50,091 nt of DNA from Prescottella defluvii (GCF_000738775.1 NZ_JPOC01000073.1:1-50091), one strand, 5' to 3'; shown: positions 42,143 through 50,091, counted from the first letter of the stretch. The notes: a model not told the origin generated them from the sequence alone. Translations and numbers: made by a program.

Positions 42143-43399
42143 TCAGACCCGCCGCGCGTGCAGCGCCAGCGCAGGGACGATGAGCAACGAGATCGCGGAC
42201 CCGAGCAGCGCCAGCCAGCCGTAGCTGGTCGCGGCGACCATGACACCGGACGACAGTCCCCCGCCCGCGCCGGCGATCGCGATCGTGAGATCGACGGTCC
42301 CCTGCGTGCGGGCCCGGGTCGCCAGCGGAACGGCGTCGGTGATGATCGCGGTGCCACTGATGAGTCCGAAGTTCCAGCCGAGGCCGAGCAGTGCCAGCGC
42401 GACCGCCAGCGCCGGAACCGAATGCACCGGCGCCGCAGCGGCCGTGACGCCCGCGGCCAGCATGGTCACCGCGGCCGCGGCGGCGACGACACGCGGGCCG
42501 AACCGGTCCGCGAGCCGCCCCGACAGCGGCGAGGGCAGGTACATCGCCGCGACATGGATCGCGATGACCATGCCCGCGGCCCCGGTTCCGTGCCCGTGGT
42601 GCTGCATGTGGATCGGGGTCATCGTCATGACACCGACCATGACCAGCTGCGTGACCACCATGACCGTCGTGCCCAGCACCACCGACGGGTTCCACGTTCG
42701 CGCCGCGGACGGGTCGGCGTCCGGACCGGGCACCCCGTCCGCAGTGGCCGTCGCACCGGCCTCGACCTCGCGTGCCAGCAACAGTGGATCCGGTCGCAGC
42801 ATCACCCACAGCACCGCGGCAGCGGCGCCGTAGGCGACCGCAGCCAGGATGAACGGCCCGGCGAGCGAAGGGATTCCGAGCCCGTCGGCGACCTCGCCCA
42901 TCACCGTCACGAGGTTCGGACCGACGACCGCGCCGACGGTGGTGGCCACGAGCACCGTGCTCACCGCGCGGCCACGGTGAGCCGGGGCCGCCAGGTCTGC
43001 GCCGGCGTAGCGGGCCTGCAGGTTGGTCGCGGTTCCGGCGCCGTAGACGAACAACGCGATCAGCAGGAGCACGACATTGTCGGCGACCGCCGCCGCGACC
43101 ACACCCACGCTGCCGAGCGCGCCGACGCCGTAGCCGAGTGCGAGACCGGGTCGACGGCCCAGTCGTTGTGAGATCCGGCCGACGGTGACCGCGGCGGCCG
43201 CGGACCCGATCGTGAACAGGGCGCTCGGCACACCGGCGAGTCCGGTGCCACCCAACATGTCCTGCGCCAGTAGCGCTCCGACGGTGATCCCGGCGGCGAG
43301 GCCGGCACCGCTGAGGATCTGCGCCGCGACCAGGACCGCGAGGATGCGACGCTGGCTGGCGGCGATGTCCGGCCCCGCGAGCGCCCGCTGCGCCGTCAC
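42143..43399 (-). CDS. MFS transporter (efflux type)
   Basis: A 418-residue inner-membrane carrier with about twelve hydrophobic helices in two six-helix halves, with a charged loop at about 205-240 (LLLAREVEAGATATADGVPGPDADPSAART) between them. VTVGRISQRLGRRPGLALG (second helix/loop) matches the MFS motif A pattern; the second half has LSGRLADRFGPRV. A short His-rich run MQHHGHG lies in an outer loop and might bind metal. The GTG at 43399 overlaps the regulator stop by four bases (GTGA), so the two are translationally coupled. Substrate unknown; the regulator suggests a thiol- or sulfur-related toxicant. Confidence 0.9.
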   Translation of the reverse strand: MTAQRALAGPDIAASQRRILAVLVAAQILSGAGLAAGITVGALLAQDMLGGTGLAGVPSALFTIGSAAAAVTVGRISQRLGRRPGLALGYGVGALGSVGVVAAAVADNVVLLLIALFVYGAGTATNLQARYAGADLAAPAHRGRAVSTVLVATTVGAVVGPNLVTVMGEVADGLGIPSLAGPFILAAVAYGAAAAVLWVMLRPDPLLLAREVEAGATATADGVPGPDADPSAARTWNPSVVLGTTVMVVTQLVMVGVMTMTPIHMQHHGHGTGAAGMVIAIHVAAMYLPSPLSGRLADRFGPRVVAAAAAVTMLAAGVTAAAAPVHSVPALAVALALLGLGWNFGLISGTAIITDAVPLATRARTQGTVDLTIAIAGAGGGLSSGVMVAATSYGWLALLGSAISLLIVPALALHARRV

Positions 43400-44043
43400 G
43401 CGACGTCTCCGCCGGGCCGGGCGAGTTCGACTCCCGAGGCGCGCCATTCGAGAATGCCCTCGTCCATCGCGGCCGCGCTCCGCCCTCGCCGCCGCAGGAG
43501 ATCGGCGGCGTCGCGGGCAAGTCCGCACAGCTCACCGCGGCAGTACACGACGACGTGCACGCCCGCCGGCAGTTCGTCGGCGCGCGCACCGAGTTCCTCG
43601 AGTGGGATGGACAGCGCGCCGGGTAGATGGCCCGCGGTGAACTCCGGGAGCGGTCGGACGTCGAGCACGACGACGGACCCCGAACTCATCTGTGCGGCAA
43701 GCTCGTCGGAGAACTCGGGGCCGTCGCTGTGCGCGAGTCCGGGTAGGTGCGCCGCGCCGACGTCCTTCATCGACACATACAGTCGCGCGACGTCGAGCCC
43801 GGAGAGTCGGTAGTAGATTGTGGTGCCGTCGCGCCTGGTGCGCACCAGGCCGGCACTCTTGAGGATCTGCAGGTGGGCCGACGCGCTGGTCGTCTTTAGC
43901 GCCGACGCCCGTGCGAGCGTCTCGACCGACTGCTCACCCTGCGCCATCAGTTCGAGCAGCGCCAACCTCCTGCCGTTCGCCATGGCCTTCGCGACGCGGG
44001 CGAGCTGGTCGTACATGCCCTCATCCGACTCGACAACATTCAT
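43396..44043 (-). CDS. ArsR-type regulator fused to a rhodanese domain
   Basis: A 215-residue repressor. Residues about 8-95 are an ArsR winged helix (ALLELMAQGEQSVETLARASALKTTSASAHLQILKSAGLV). Residues about 115-210 are a rhodanese domain with the active-site loop YCRGELCG, holding C168 and C173. There is no cysteine in the helix-turn-helix, so it is not a classical metal sensor; persulfide or redox sensing through the rhodanese pair is likely by analogy with Rv0324-like proteins. The ATG follows AAGGAG by nine bases. A 26-base inverted repeat covers the start codon and ribosome site. It leads the MFS gene in a coupled pair. Confidence 0.92.
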   Translation of the reverse strand: MNVVESDEGMYDQLARVAKAMANGRRLALLELMAQGEQSVETLARASALKTTSASAHLQILKSAGLVRTRRDGTTIYYRLSGLDVARLYVSMKDVGAAHLPGLAHSDGPEFSDELAAQMSSGSVVVLDVRPLPEFTAGHLPGALSIPLEELGARADELPAGVHVVVYCRGELCGLARDAADLLRRRGRSAAAMDEGILEWRASGVELARPGGDVA

Positions 44044-44066
44044 ATTCCATCACTCCTTGGAATATG
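44041..44066. promoter_or_regulatory. ArsR-rhodanese operator spanning the gene's own start codon
   Basis: CATATTCCA at 44041-44049 and TGGAATATG at 44058-44066 form a perfect 9-base dyad with an eight-base spacer. The first arm includes the start codon, and the spacer with its flank holds the AAGGAG ribosome site. A candidate -10, TATTCT (minus strand 44072 to 44067), abuts the outer arm. Autorepression is strongly suggested. Confidence 0.8.
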
Positions 44067-44253
44067 AGAATACGCATCGTCGCTGCCGGTCCCCTACGGC
44101 CGCGCCGCGTGCTGCAACCGCTCGACCTGCACCAACTTATCTACCGTGCACGACACAGATTTTGTAGTAGCGTCGAACAGGACAACATCATCCGGCCGAC
44201 AAAGAGTTCGAAACGGCCGGAAGGTGTGGACACAAGGATCGAAAGGACAGACG

Positions 44254-44793
44254 ATGCCGAACTTCACCGTTCCCGGACTGACCACCGACCAGGGCGCCAC
44301 GGTTGCAGACACCCTCCAGAATCGACTGAGCGCCTACAACGACCTCCACCTGACGCTCAAGCACGTGCATTGGAACGTCGTGGGCCCCAACTTCATCGGA
44401 GTCCACGAGATGCTCGACCCGCAGGTGGACCTGGTTCGCGGCTACGCGGACGCGGTCGCCGAACGGATCGCAGCCTTGGGCGCCTCGCCCCAGGGCACGC
44501 CCGGGGCCATCGAGAAGGACCGGTCGTGGGACGACTACTCCGTCGGGCGTGACAGCGCGCAGGCCCACCTCGCCGCACTGGACCTGGTGTACACCGGCCT
44601 GATCGAGGGCAACCGCAAGGCGATCGCGAAGGTCGGCGAGATCGACCCGATCACCGAGGACATGCTGATCGGCCAGACGGCCGAACTGGAGAAGTTCCAG
44701 TGGTTCATCCGCGCCCACCTCGAGAACACGGGAGGCCGACTCGCCAACGACGGCGCGTCCACCGAGAAGAAGGCTGCGGCCGCCGTCCGCTGA
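44254..44793 (+). CDS. dps: Dps family DNA-binding ferritin
   Basis: A 179-residue iron-storing, DNA-protecting protein that forms a dodecamer. The ferroxidase residues are all present with correct spacing: H39, H51, D66 and E70 (HVHWNVVGPNFIGVHEMLD and GYADAVAER). A Lys/Ala-rich tail (STEKKAAAAVR) may bind DNA. The frame begins at 44146, but the ATG at 44254 has GAAAGGA six bases upstream and fits the family. It diverges from the ArsR-rhodanese gene; the 210-base region between them is locally AT-rich (44130-44180) and probably holds the dps promoter, which I cannot place exactly. Confidence 0.94.
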   Translation: MPNFTVPGLTTDQGATVADTLQNRLSAYNDLHLTLKHVHWNVVGPNFIGVHEMLDPQVDLVRGYADAVAERIAALGASPQGTPGAIEKDRSWDDYSVGRDSAQAHLAALDLVYTGLIEGNRKAIAKVGEIDPITEDMLIGQTAELEKFQWFIRAHLENTGGRLANDGASTEKKAAAAVR

Positions 44794-44817
44794 CCGCGGC
44801 GCCGCAACCACCCGACC

Positions 44818-44852
44818 CCGGTCCGGGCTCCCGTCGGGGGCGCCCGGACCGG
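44818..44852. terminator. Terminator between dps and the adenine deaminase gene
   Basis: CCGGTCCGGGC at 44818-44828 pairs with 44842-44852 across a 13-base GC-rich loop that can extend the stem. It lies 25 bases after the dps stop, in the gap between convergent genes. It has no T-run. Confidence 0.65.
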
Positions 44853-44920
44853 CCCTCCCCAAGCACAATCCCGCCAGTCCCCTGAAGCCGGTTCGTCGAA
44901 CCGGCCCGCCGCGTGTCGGT

Positions 44921-45898
44921 CTAGCTGCGGAGCAGTTCGGCCTTGCGAGCCGGCGATGCGAAGGACGCCTCGATCGAGTTGCGCGCCAGGGTGTCGACCT
45001 CGGCGTCGGTCAACCCGATCCCCGTCCGCAACTGGGCGAAGTTCTCGCCGACGTCGCCACCGAAGTAGGCGGGGTCGTCCGAGTTGACCGTCACCCGCAG
45101 ACCCGCGCGCAGCATCGTGCGCAGCGGATGCTCGGCGATCGAATCCACCACGCGCAGTCGCACATTCGACAGCGGACACACCGTCAGCGGAATTTCCTCG
45201 TCCACCAGACGCTGCACCAGCGCCGGATCCTCGAGGCACCGCACGCCGTGGTCGATCCGCTCGACTCCGAGGACGTCCAAAGCCTGCCAGATGTATTCGG
45301 GCGGACCCTCCTCACCCGCGTGCGCGACCACGTGCAGCCCCTCAGCGCGCGCGTGGGCGAAGACGTCCTCGAACAGCGTCGGCGGATAGCCGACCTCCGC
45401 GGAATCGAGACCGATGCCGACGATCGGCGCCTGCAGCCGCAGGATCTCGGCGAGAACCTCCTCCGCGTCGTGCACGGGCTGGTCCCGCAGGAACGCCGCG
45501 ATGAGCCCGCTGCTCACGTCGAACTCCCGCTCGCTCGCAGCCAGCGCGTCGAGGATCCCGTCCAACACCACCTGCAACGGCACACCCCGGGAGACGTGGG
45601 CCTGCGGGTCGAAGAAGATCTCCGCGTGCCGCACTCCCGCGGCCGCGGCGCGACGCAGGTAGTCCCGGGTGAGGTCGGCGAAATCCTCCGCGGTCCGCAA
45701 CACCGCCATGTTCGCGTAGTACAGGTCCAGGAACGACTGCAGATCCGTGAACTCGTAGCGCGATTCGAGATCGGCGAGGTCCCGGTACGGCAGGTGCATG
45801 CGGTTGCGCTCGGCCAACGCGAAGATCAGCTCCGGCCCGAGTGCTCCCTCGATGTGCATGTGCAGCTCCGCGAACGGCAGCGTGGTCATGCTGGTCAC
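44921..45898 (-). CDS. Adenine deaminase (adenosine-deaminase superfamily)
   Basis: Converts adenine to hypoxanthine in purine salvage. The zinc and catalytic residues of the superfamily are complete: H13-M-H15 in ELHMHIEGAL, H193 and E196 in AHAGEEGPPEYIW, H217 in RIDHG and D274 in NSDDPAYFGG. GLDSAEVGYPP (163-173) and HAGEEGPP favour the adenine deaminase branch over adenosine deaminase; the alternative remains possible. Length 325. The GTG at 45898 overlaps the hydratase stop by four bases; ATG 45889 is an alternative start. It is the last gene of a minus-strand run with the hydratase and acyl-CoA synthetase, an unusual companion for a purine enzyme. Confidence 0.88.
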   Translation of the reverse strand: MTSMTTLPFAELHMHIEGALGPELIFALAERNRMHLPYRDLADLESRYEFTDLQSFLDLYYANMAVLRTAEDFADLTRDYLRRAAAAGVRHAEIFFDPQAHVSRGVPLQVVLDGILDALAASEREFDVSSGLIAAFLRDQPVHDAEEVLAEILRLQAPIVGIGLDSAEVGYPPTLFEDVFAHARAEGLHVVAHAGEEGPPEYIWQALDVLGVERIDHGVRCLEDPALVQRLVDEEIPLTVCPLSNVRLRVVDSIAEHPLRTMLRAGLRVTVNSDDPAYFGGDVGENFAQLRTGIGLTDAEVDTLARNSIEASFASPARKAELLRS

Positions 45899-46662
45899 CG
45901 CCCCTTCCAGATGGGCGCCCGCTTCTCGGCGAACGCGGTGGCCCCTTCCCGCGCATCCTCGGATCCGAACACGGGACCGATCACCTCGAGCTGCCGCGTG
46001 AACGCCTCGTCGGCGGGCCAGTCGCGGGCGCGAACGAGTACCTCCTTGGTCTTGGCAACCGCGAGAGGGCCGTTGGCCGTGATGCGGTCCGCGAGCGCAA
46101 GTGCGCCGTCGAGTGCGCCGCCCGGCTCGGTCAGCGAGTTCACGAAACCGTACGCGGCGGCCTCCTCGGCGGTGAACGGATCACCGGTGAGGGCGTACTC
46201 CATCGCCTTCTGGTACGGGATGCGCTCGGGCAACCGCAGCAGGCCGCCGGCCCCGGCCGCCAACCCGCGCTTGACCTCCGGGATGCCGAACCGCGCCTCG
46301 CGCGAGGCCACCACGAGATCCGTCGCGAGCACCAGCTCGGTACCGCCCGCGAGGGCATACCCCTCGACCGCCGAGATGATCGGCTTGCGGGGCGGCGCCT
46401 GCGTGAAACCGAGACCCCGACCCGGCACGACCACGTTCTCGCCGGCCACGAAGGCCTTGAGATCCATGCCCGCACAGAAATTTCCACCGGCACCGGTGAG
46501 GACGGCCAGTGACAGGCCCGGATCCTCGTCCAACTCGTCGACCGCGGCGGCGAGCCCGCGACTCACCGCACCGTTGATCGCATTGCGCGCCTCCGGACGG
46601 TTGATCGTGATCACGAGCACCCGGTCGCGGCGATCGAGCAGGACCTCATCCGACATCGACAT
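45895..46662 (-). CDS. echA: Enoyl-CoA hydratase (crotonase family)
   Basis: Adds water to 2-enoyl-CoA in beta-oxidation-like pathways. The 255-residue protein has the oxyanion-hole segment AGGNFCAGMDLKAF (58-71) and GYALAGGTELVLATDL (101-116). Both classical acid residues appear conserved: E110 (GGTEL) and E129 (FGIPEVKRG), so hydratase activity is likely and not merely isomerase. ATG 46662 and 46656 are both possible; GAAGGG is better spaced for the second. The gene overlaps the end of the acyl-CoA synthetase gene by 17 bases and the deaminase start by four, so translation is coupled along the run. Confidence 0.9.
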   Translation of the reverse strand: MSMSDEVLLDRRDRVLVITINRPEARNAINGAVSRGLAAAVDELDEDPGLSLAVLTGAGGNFCAGMDLKAFVAGENVVVPGRGLGFTQAPPRKPIISAVEGYALAGGTELVLATDLVVASREARFGIPEVKRGLAAGAGGLLRLPERIPYQKAMEYALTGDPFTAEEAAAYGFVNSLTEPGGALDGALALADRITANGPLAVAKTKEVLVRARDWPADEAFTRQLEVIGPVFGSEDAREGATAFAEKRAPIWKGR

Positions 46663-48199
46663 TTCCCTTCGTCGTGGAACTGAAACCTGACGCACCCTGC
46701 AGCCACGACCGTACCGATCTCCGGTCGACGCGTCCGGTGGTAGTGCGTGGCAGCACGGGCACACTCGCGCACAGCCGAGGCGACGGCCGATACCCCGACA
46801 GCGCCGCGCGGAGGTGTTCGCGCACCGTGTCGAGGCCGACACCGGCACCAGGATCCGCGACGACGGCCACACCGACATCCGGCCCGGCGGGAGTGGTCAC
46901 TCCCACCACCACCGCCTCCGTCACCCCCGGGCACTCGAGCAGCGCGACCTCGACCTCGCGGCTGTAGACGACCCCGCCGGGGAACTCGACCGCCTCCCCT
47001 GCCCGGCCCGCGATACGGAACGAACCGTCCGAACCGACTCGCATCACGTCGCCGGTGTGCAGCCAGCCGCCGACCATCGTGCGCGCGGTGGTCGCCGGAT
47101 CACCCCAGTAGCCTCGCATCACGCTGGGCCCTCGGCACCACAACTCGCCGACACCCGGGTCGGATTCCGCGACAGCGAACTCCATTCCCCCATGCGACGA
47201 TTCGAGCCATCGATCGTCGCCGACGACATCGCCCACCCGCTGGATCAGCCCGGCACCGCCGGTCTCCGTCATCGCCCAGCCGGAGCCGACCTCGGCAGCC
47301 GGGAAGCGGTCCCGCAATCGGCGCAGCAACGGGGCCGACAGCGGCTCGCCGTCGAGCGCGAGGGACCGCAGCGTGTCGCACTCGCGGCCGGGCACCCGCG
47401 CCATCTGCCGGTGGAACGGTGCGGCCACCGAAAGACGTTCGACTCGTTCGTCTTCGAGCGCGCGCAGCAGACCGCCGACGTCGGCGTGAGGCTGCAGGAC
47501 GACGGTGCCACCCAGCACGAGCGTCGGAAGCAGTTGCGACACGCACGCCGCTGCGGAGCTGAGCGGCAACGCGATCCCGTGGCGAAGCCCCCCGCCGCAC
47601 TCGGCAGCTCCGCCGAGTTCACGACCCCAGGCCCCGATCACCGATTCGATCGTCGACAACACGTTCTCGTGGCAGAACTCGACACCCTTCGGCGGACCCG
47701 TCGTGCCGCCGGTATAGAACAGCAACGCCGAATCGGCCGGACCCGCACCGTCGTCGATGAACGGAACGCCCTGCGGCAGTTCGCCGTCCAGCACCAGAAC
47801 GCTGCCGCTGTCGGCCACGATGTGCTGTGCTTCCGCGACGCCGTGTCCCGGATGGATCGGCACCGGCACGCCGCCGGCGAGCAGCACACCGAGAAACGCC
47901 TCCACCCATCGAGTCCCGTTCGGCATGCGGATCGCGACACGGTCACCGACGTCGATCCCCTGCTCGAGCAGACCCCCGGCCACCCGCGCCGCCGACGTCC
48001 ACAACTGCGCATGGGTCAGACGCTCGCCGCCGACCTCGACGACGGCCTCCCCGGCACCGAAGCGGTGCGCGGCGACGTCGAGCAGCTCGGTGAGCGAGGC
48101 GCTCAGCCCGCGGTACCGGAGCAGCCCGTCCGTACCGCGCACCAACCGGTCGTCCCGCAGCCGATCGGGCCCGACCGGGTACTCGAGCAGCGCTGCCAT
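46646..48199 (-). CDS. Acyl-CoA synthetase-like AMP-binding enzyme, catalytic lysine replaced
   Basis: A 517-residue member of the adenylate-forming family. Motif A3 is FYTGGTTGPPKG (Gly in place of the usual Ser), GWAMTETGGAGL stands at A5, and GGWLHTGDVM at A7. Motif A8, normally GR-x-KD, reads GRAGEAVEFPGG. The C-terminal A10 motif, normally PRT-x-x-GK, is LPRTTTGR-V-D-R, so the adenylation lysine is R490. The enzyme may be inactive, slow, or a thioester-only or regulatory relative. I chose the ATG at 48199 because GGAGG lies five bases upstream; the frame starts at 48223. It precedes the hydratase, overlapping by 17 bases. Confidence 0.85.
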   Translation of the reverse strand: MAALLEYPVGPDRLRDDRLVRGTDGLLRYRGLSASLTELLDVAAHRFGAGEAVVEVGGERLTHAQLWTSAARVAGGLLEQGIDVGDRVAIRMPNGTRWVEAFLGVLLAGGVPVPIHPGHGVAEAQHIVADSGSVLVLDGELPQGVPFIDDGAGPADSALLFYTGGTTGPPKGVEFCHENVLSTIESVIGAWGRELGGAAECGGGLRHGIALPLSSAAACVSQLLPTLVLGGTVVLQPHADVGGLLRALEDERVERLSVAAPFHRQMARVPGRECDTLRSLALDGEPLSAPLLRRLRDRFPAAEVGSGWAMTETGGAGLIQRVGDVVGDDRWLESSHGGMEFAVAESDPGVGELWCRGPSVMRGYWGDPATTARTMVGGWLHTGDVMRVGSDGSFRIAGRAGEAVEFPGGVVYSREVEVALLECPGVTEAVVVGVTTPAGPDVGVAVVADPGAGVGLDTVREHLRAALSGYRPSPRLCASVPVLPRTTTGRVDRRSVRSWLQGASGFSSTTKGNVDVG

Positions 48200-48236
48200 G
48201 CCCACCTCCACCGCGTTGGTCACGTCAGCCCGACTA

Positions 48237-48252
48237 TATGACCTATGTCACA
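48237..48252 (-). promoter_or_regulatory. CRP/GlxR-like site upstream of the second acyl-CoA synthetase
   Basis: On the minus strand TGTGA-CATAGG-TCATA matches TGTGA-N6-TCACA at nine of ten positions. It overlaps TATAGT (minus strand 48238 to 48233), a candidate -10, and lies 37 bases before the start at 48199. It also contains the smaller dyad TGAC-N4-GTCA. Confidence 0.5.
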
Positions 48253-48309
48253 TCCCCGTCGGTCGAACCGCGCACCACGCGCACCGCACGCGGGACGAAT
48301 GTGCGCAGT

Positions 48310-50091
48310 TCAGGCACGCTCGTGCTCAGCCACCCATGCCGCGATCTGGGCGCGTGACCCGAACCCGAGCTTGGCGAGCACGCGTTCGACATGGCCCTCG
48401 GCGGTGCGCGGCGAGATCACCAGCTTCTCCGCGATCTCGCGGTTCGTCAGCCCGCGAGCGACGAGATCCGCGACCTGCCTCTCGCGGCGCGTCAGCACCG
48501 GCGTATCGGGTTCCGGAGTCACGATCCGCATCGGCGCGGTCGGGGCGGCCATCTCGGCGCGGGAGAGATCGAATCCGTCCCGGCGGCCGAACGCGTAGTC
48601 GACCGCTTCCGGGAACTCGAGCGCCGCTCCGTTGGCGAACGCCGCCTCGAACGCCCGGTCGCCGAGGATCCGACGGCACAGGCGTCGGCATTCCTCGTGG
48701 TGGACGAGCATGGTCGGTATCAGCGCGACGGACACCCCCATCGCCTGCCGCAGGGCCTCCGCGGCCCCGGACAGGATCGCGGCCCGCTCGCCTTCCCGCC
48801 GCGCCGCGGCCGCCCACGCCATCGATTCGAGGCAGCCCGCGCCCGCGAACTGGTCGTCGACCCGGCAGGCAAGTTGCAGCGCCTCGTCGAACGATCCGGA
48901 CGCGCGCGCGTGGTCGCCCTGCGACCACAGGGCGACACTCAGCATGACCATCGCCCGCGCCCGGAACTCGCACTCGCCGCGCGCGGCGGTGATCGCGACG
49001 ACCTCGGCGTGGCAGTCCTTCGCCCGCGCGAGGTCTCCGCGCATGCCGCTGACCAGTCCCGAACCCTGCAGGACGCAGATCAGCCAGTGCGGATCGGATT
49101 CCTCCCGGAAGGGACCGACCGCCCGCTCGAAGTAGTCGGTCGCCCGTTCGAGATCACGCCGGTACATCGCGTGGAGCCCACAAGCATGCGCGACCGCCGC
49201 GTCGACCAGGGGATCGCCGATGTGCTCCGCGAGATGCGCGGCGTGCGCGATCAGATTCGCGGCCGCCGCGAAGTCGTCCTGCATGCCCGCGAGTTGACTG
49301 GCCGCGCACACCGCCGCCACCCGCACCCGATCCGGGCGATCCTCGGACCCGTCGAGTGTCCGTACGAGCCACCGTCGGCCCTCGCCGAACATGCCGCGGC
49401 AGAACCAGAACGGGAAGATCGCGGCCGCCATGCGCACGCCCTCGTCACCGTCACCCGGGTCCGTGACGCTGAACTCCAGTGCGTCACGCAGGTTCGCCTG
49501 CTCCCGATCGAGTCTGGCAATCAGTTCCGGCTGCCTCGGCCCGATCCAGTCGGCGGCCGCACGTTCGACGAGACCGCGGAACCAGTCGCGGTGCAGTCGC
49601 CGGCAACGTTCGTACTCGCCGGATTCCTCGAGCTTCTCCAGCCCGTAGTCGCGCAGCGTCTCGAACATCCCGTACCGCACCACCGGGCCGGCGCCCTCCA
49701 CGAGGAGGATCGACTTGTCGACCAGCGAGGCCACGAGATCGAGCACCTCCCCCGGTGCGGCGTCCTCGACACAGATTCCCTCCGCGGCATCGAGTTCGAA
49801 CCCACCCGAGAACACCGCCAACCGGGTCCACAGTCGACGTTCCTGCGGGGTACACAGCTCGAAGCTCCAGTCGACGGAGCAGCGCAGGGTCTGCTGTCGC
49901 GTCGGGGCGACCCTACTGCCCGCGGTGAGAAGCCGGAACCTGTCGGTCAGCCGCTCCAGAATCTGGTCCGGGGACAGTGCCCGCACCCTCGCGGCGGCCA
50001 GCTCGATCGGCAGCGGCAAACCGTCGAGGCGGTGACAGATCCGGGCGATCGCAACCCGATTCTCCTCGGTGACAGCGAAATCCGGCAGCGC
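48310..50091 (-). CDS. LuxR family regulator with NB-ARC-type ATPase and TPR-like domain (N-terminus outside window)
   Basis: A large LAL-type regulator cut by the window end: the frame stays open to 50091 and the visible part is 593 residues. It begins inside the ATPase region (ICHRLDGLPLPIELAAARVRAL, the GxP/sensor part of NB-ARC proteins), continues through a long helical-repeat domain, and ends in a LuxR helix-turn-helix (LTRRERQVADLVARGLTNREIAEKLVISPRTAEGHV). The Walker A motif must lie upstream of the window. It stands 110 bases before the acyl-CoA synthetase gene on the same strand and may control that operon. ATG or TTG codons inside the visible part are not the true start. Confidence 0.9.
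   Translation of the reverse strand, partial: ALPDFAVTEENRVAIARICHRLDGLPLPIELAAARVRALSPDQILERLTDRFRLLTAGSRVAPTRQQTLRCSVDWSFELCTPQERRLWTRLAVFSGGFELDAAEGICVEDAAPGEVLDLVASLVDKSILLVEGAGPVVRYGMFETLRDYGLEKLEESGEYERCRRLHRDWFRGLVERAAADWIGPRQPELIARLDREQANLRDALEFSVTDPGDGDEGVRMAAAIFPFWFCRGMFGEGRRWLVRTLDGSEDRPDRVRVAAVCAASQLAGMQDDFAAAANLIAHAAHLAEHIGDPLVDAAVAHACGLHAMYRRDLERATDYFERAVGPFREESDPHWLICVLQGSGLVSGMRGDLARAKDCHAEVVAITAARGECEFRARAMVMLSVALWSQGDHARASGSFDEALQLACRVDDQFAGAGCLESMAWAAAARREGERAAILSGAAEALRQAMGVSVALIPTMLVHHEECRRLCRRILGDRAFEAAFANGAALEFPEAVDYAFGRRDGFDLSRAEMAAPTAPMRIVTPEPDTPVLTRRERQVADLVARGLTNREIAEKLVISPRTAEGHVERVLAKLGFGSRAQIAAWVAEHERA

Noticed and set aside
1-50091. CRISPR arrays, insertion sequences, prophage genes, tRNAs
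   Set aside because: No repeated spacer units, transposase or integrase motifs, or tRNA-like sequence were seen on reading both strands.

Overview
The window is ordinary chromosome from a high-GC actinobacterium. The best fit is the Nocardiaceae (Rhodococcus/Prescottella-like). The reasons are a mycothiol-type maleylpyruvate isomerase family protein, a FadD15-like acyl-CoA synthetase, a paired acyl-CoA dehydrogenase operon of the steroid-catabolic type, a mycobacterial-type gulonolactone dehydrogenase, an AtsD-like sulfatase and many GTG starts. This is read from protein families only. I see no IS element, prophage, CRISPR array, tRNA or rRNA. I call 38 protein genes, and no gene-free gap exceeds about 230 bases.

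Layout. 1-6.3 kb: pdxS, then a minus-strand group with a cytosolic GH29 fucosidase, a NERD-nuclease/SF1-helicase fusion, an unknown helical protein and an SDR. 6.5-8.7 kb: a translationally coupled CoA-transferase and HMG-CoA-lyase-like pair. 8.8-14 kb (minus): two acyl-CoA dehydrogenases followed by a large SARP/BTAD-NB-ARC regulator in the same direction. 14.1-20.4 kb (minus): an atypical HNH protein, an FtsX-type ABC exporter and an arylsulfatase. 20.5-25.4 kb: SDR, endonuclease IV, an AMIN-like lipoprotein, an ABC multidrug-type exporter behind a MerR/SoxR-like promoter, and a secreted NlpC/P60 hydrolase.

25.6-32.4 kb: a DEAD-box RNA helicase diverging from a TrpB2-type tryptophan synthase beta chain, a phosphoribosyltransferase, an unknown protein and FadD15. 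32.5-37.4 kb: an isomerase-family protein overlapping an alpha/beta hydrolase, then a 1158-residue RecB/RNase H/helicase fusion. 37.5-42.1 kb: a PLP aldolase/deaminase, TetR, gulonolactone-type oxidase and a thiolase. 42.1-44.8 kb: an MFS exporter coupled to an ArsR-rhodanese regulator, diverging from dps. 44.9-50.1 kb (minus): a LuxR-type regulator cut by the window edge, a divergent acyl-CoA synthetase, an enoyl-CoA hydratase and an adenine deaminase.

How the genes fit together. The main theme is acyl-CoA metabolism: two acyl-CoA synthetases, two dehydrogenases, a hydratase, a thiolase, a CoA-transferase and a lyase. Both synthetase genes carry a CRP-like site close upstream. The second theme is oxidative or thiol stress and efflux: SoxR-like promoter plus ABC exporter, ArsR-rhodanese plus MFS, and Dps. 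The third is nucleic-acid maintenance: NERD-helicase, HNH, endonuclease IV, DEAD-box helicase and the TM0106-type fusion. The best leads are regulatory: the MerR-type promoter, the ArsR operator spanning its own start codon, the TetR palindrome and the CRP-like pair. Two enzymes with altered catalytic motifs, the second FadD and the HNH protein, also deserve attention. I did not find a clearly new multi-gene system; the helical protein plus NERD-helicase pair is the closest candidate.
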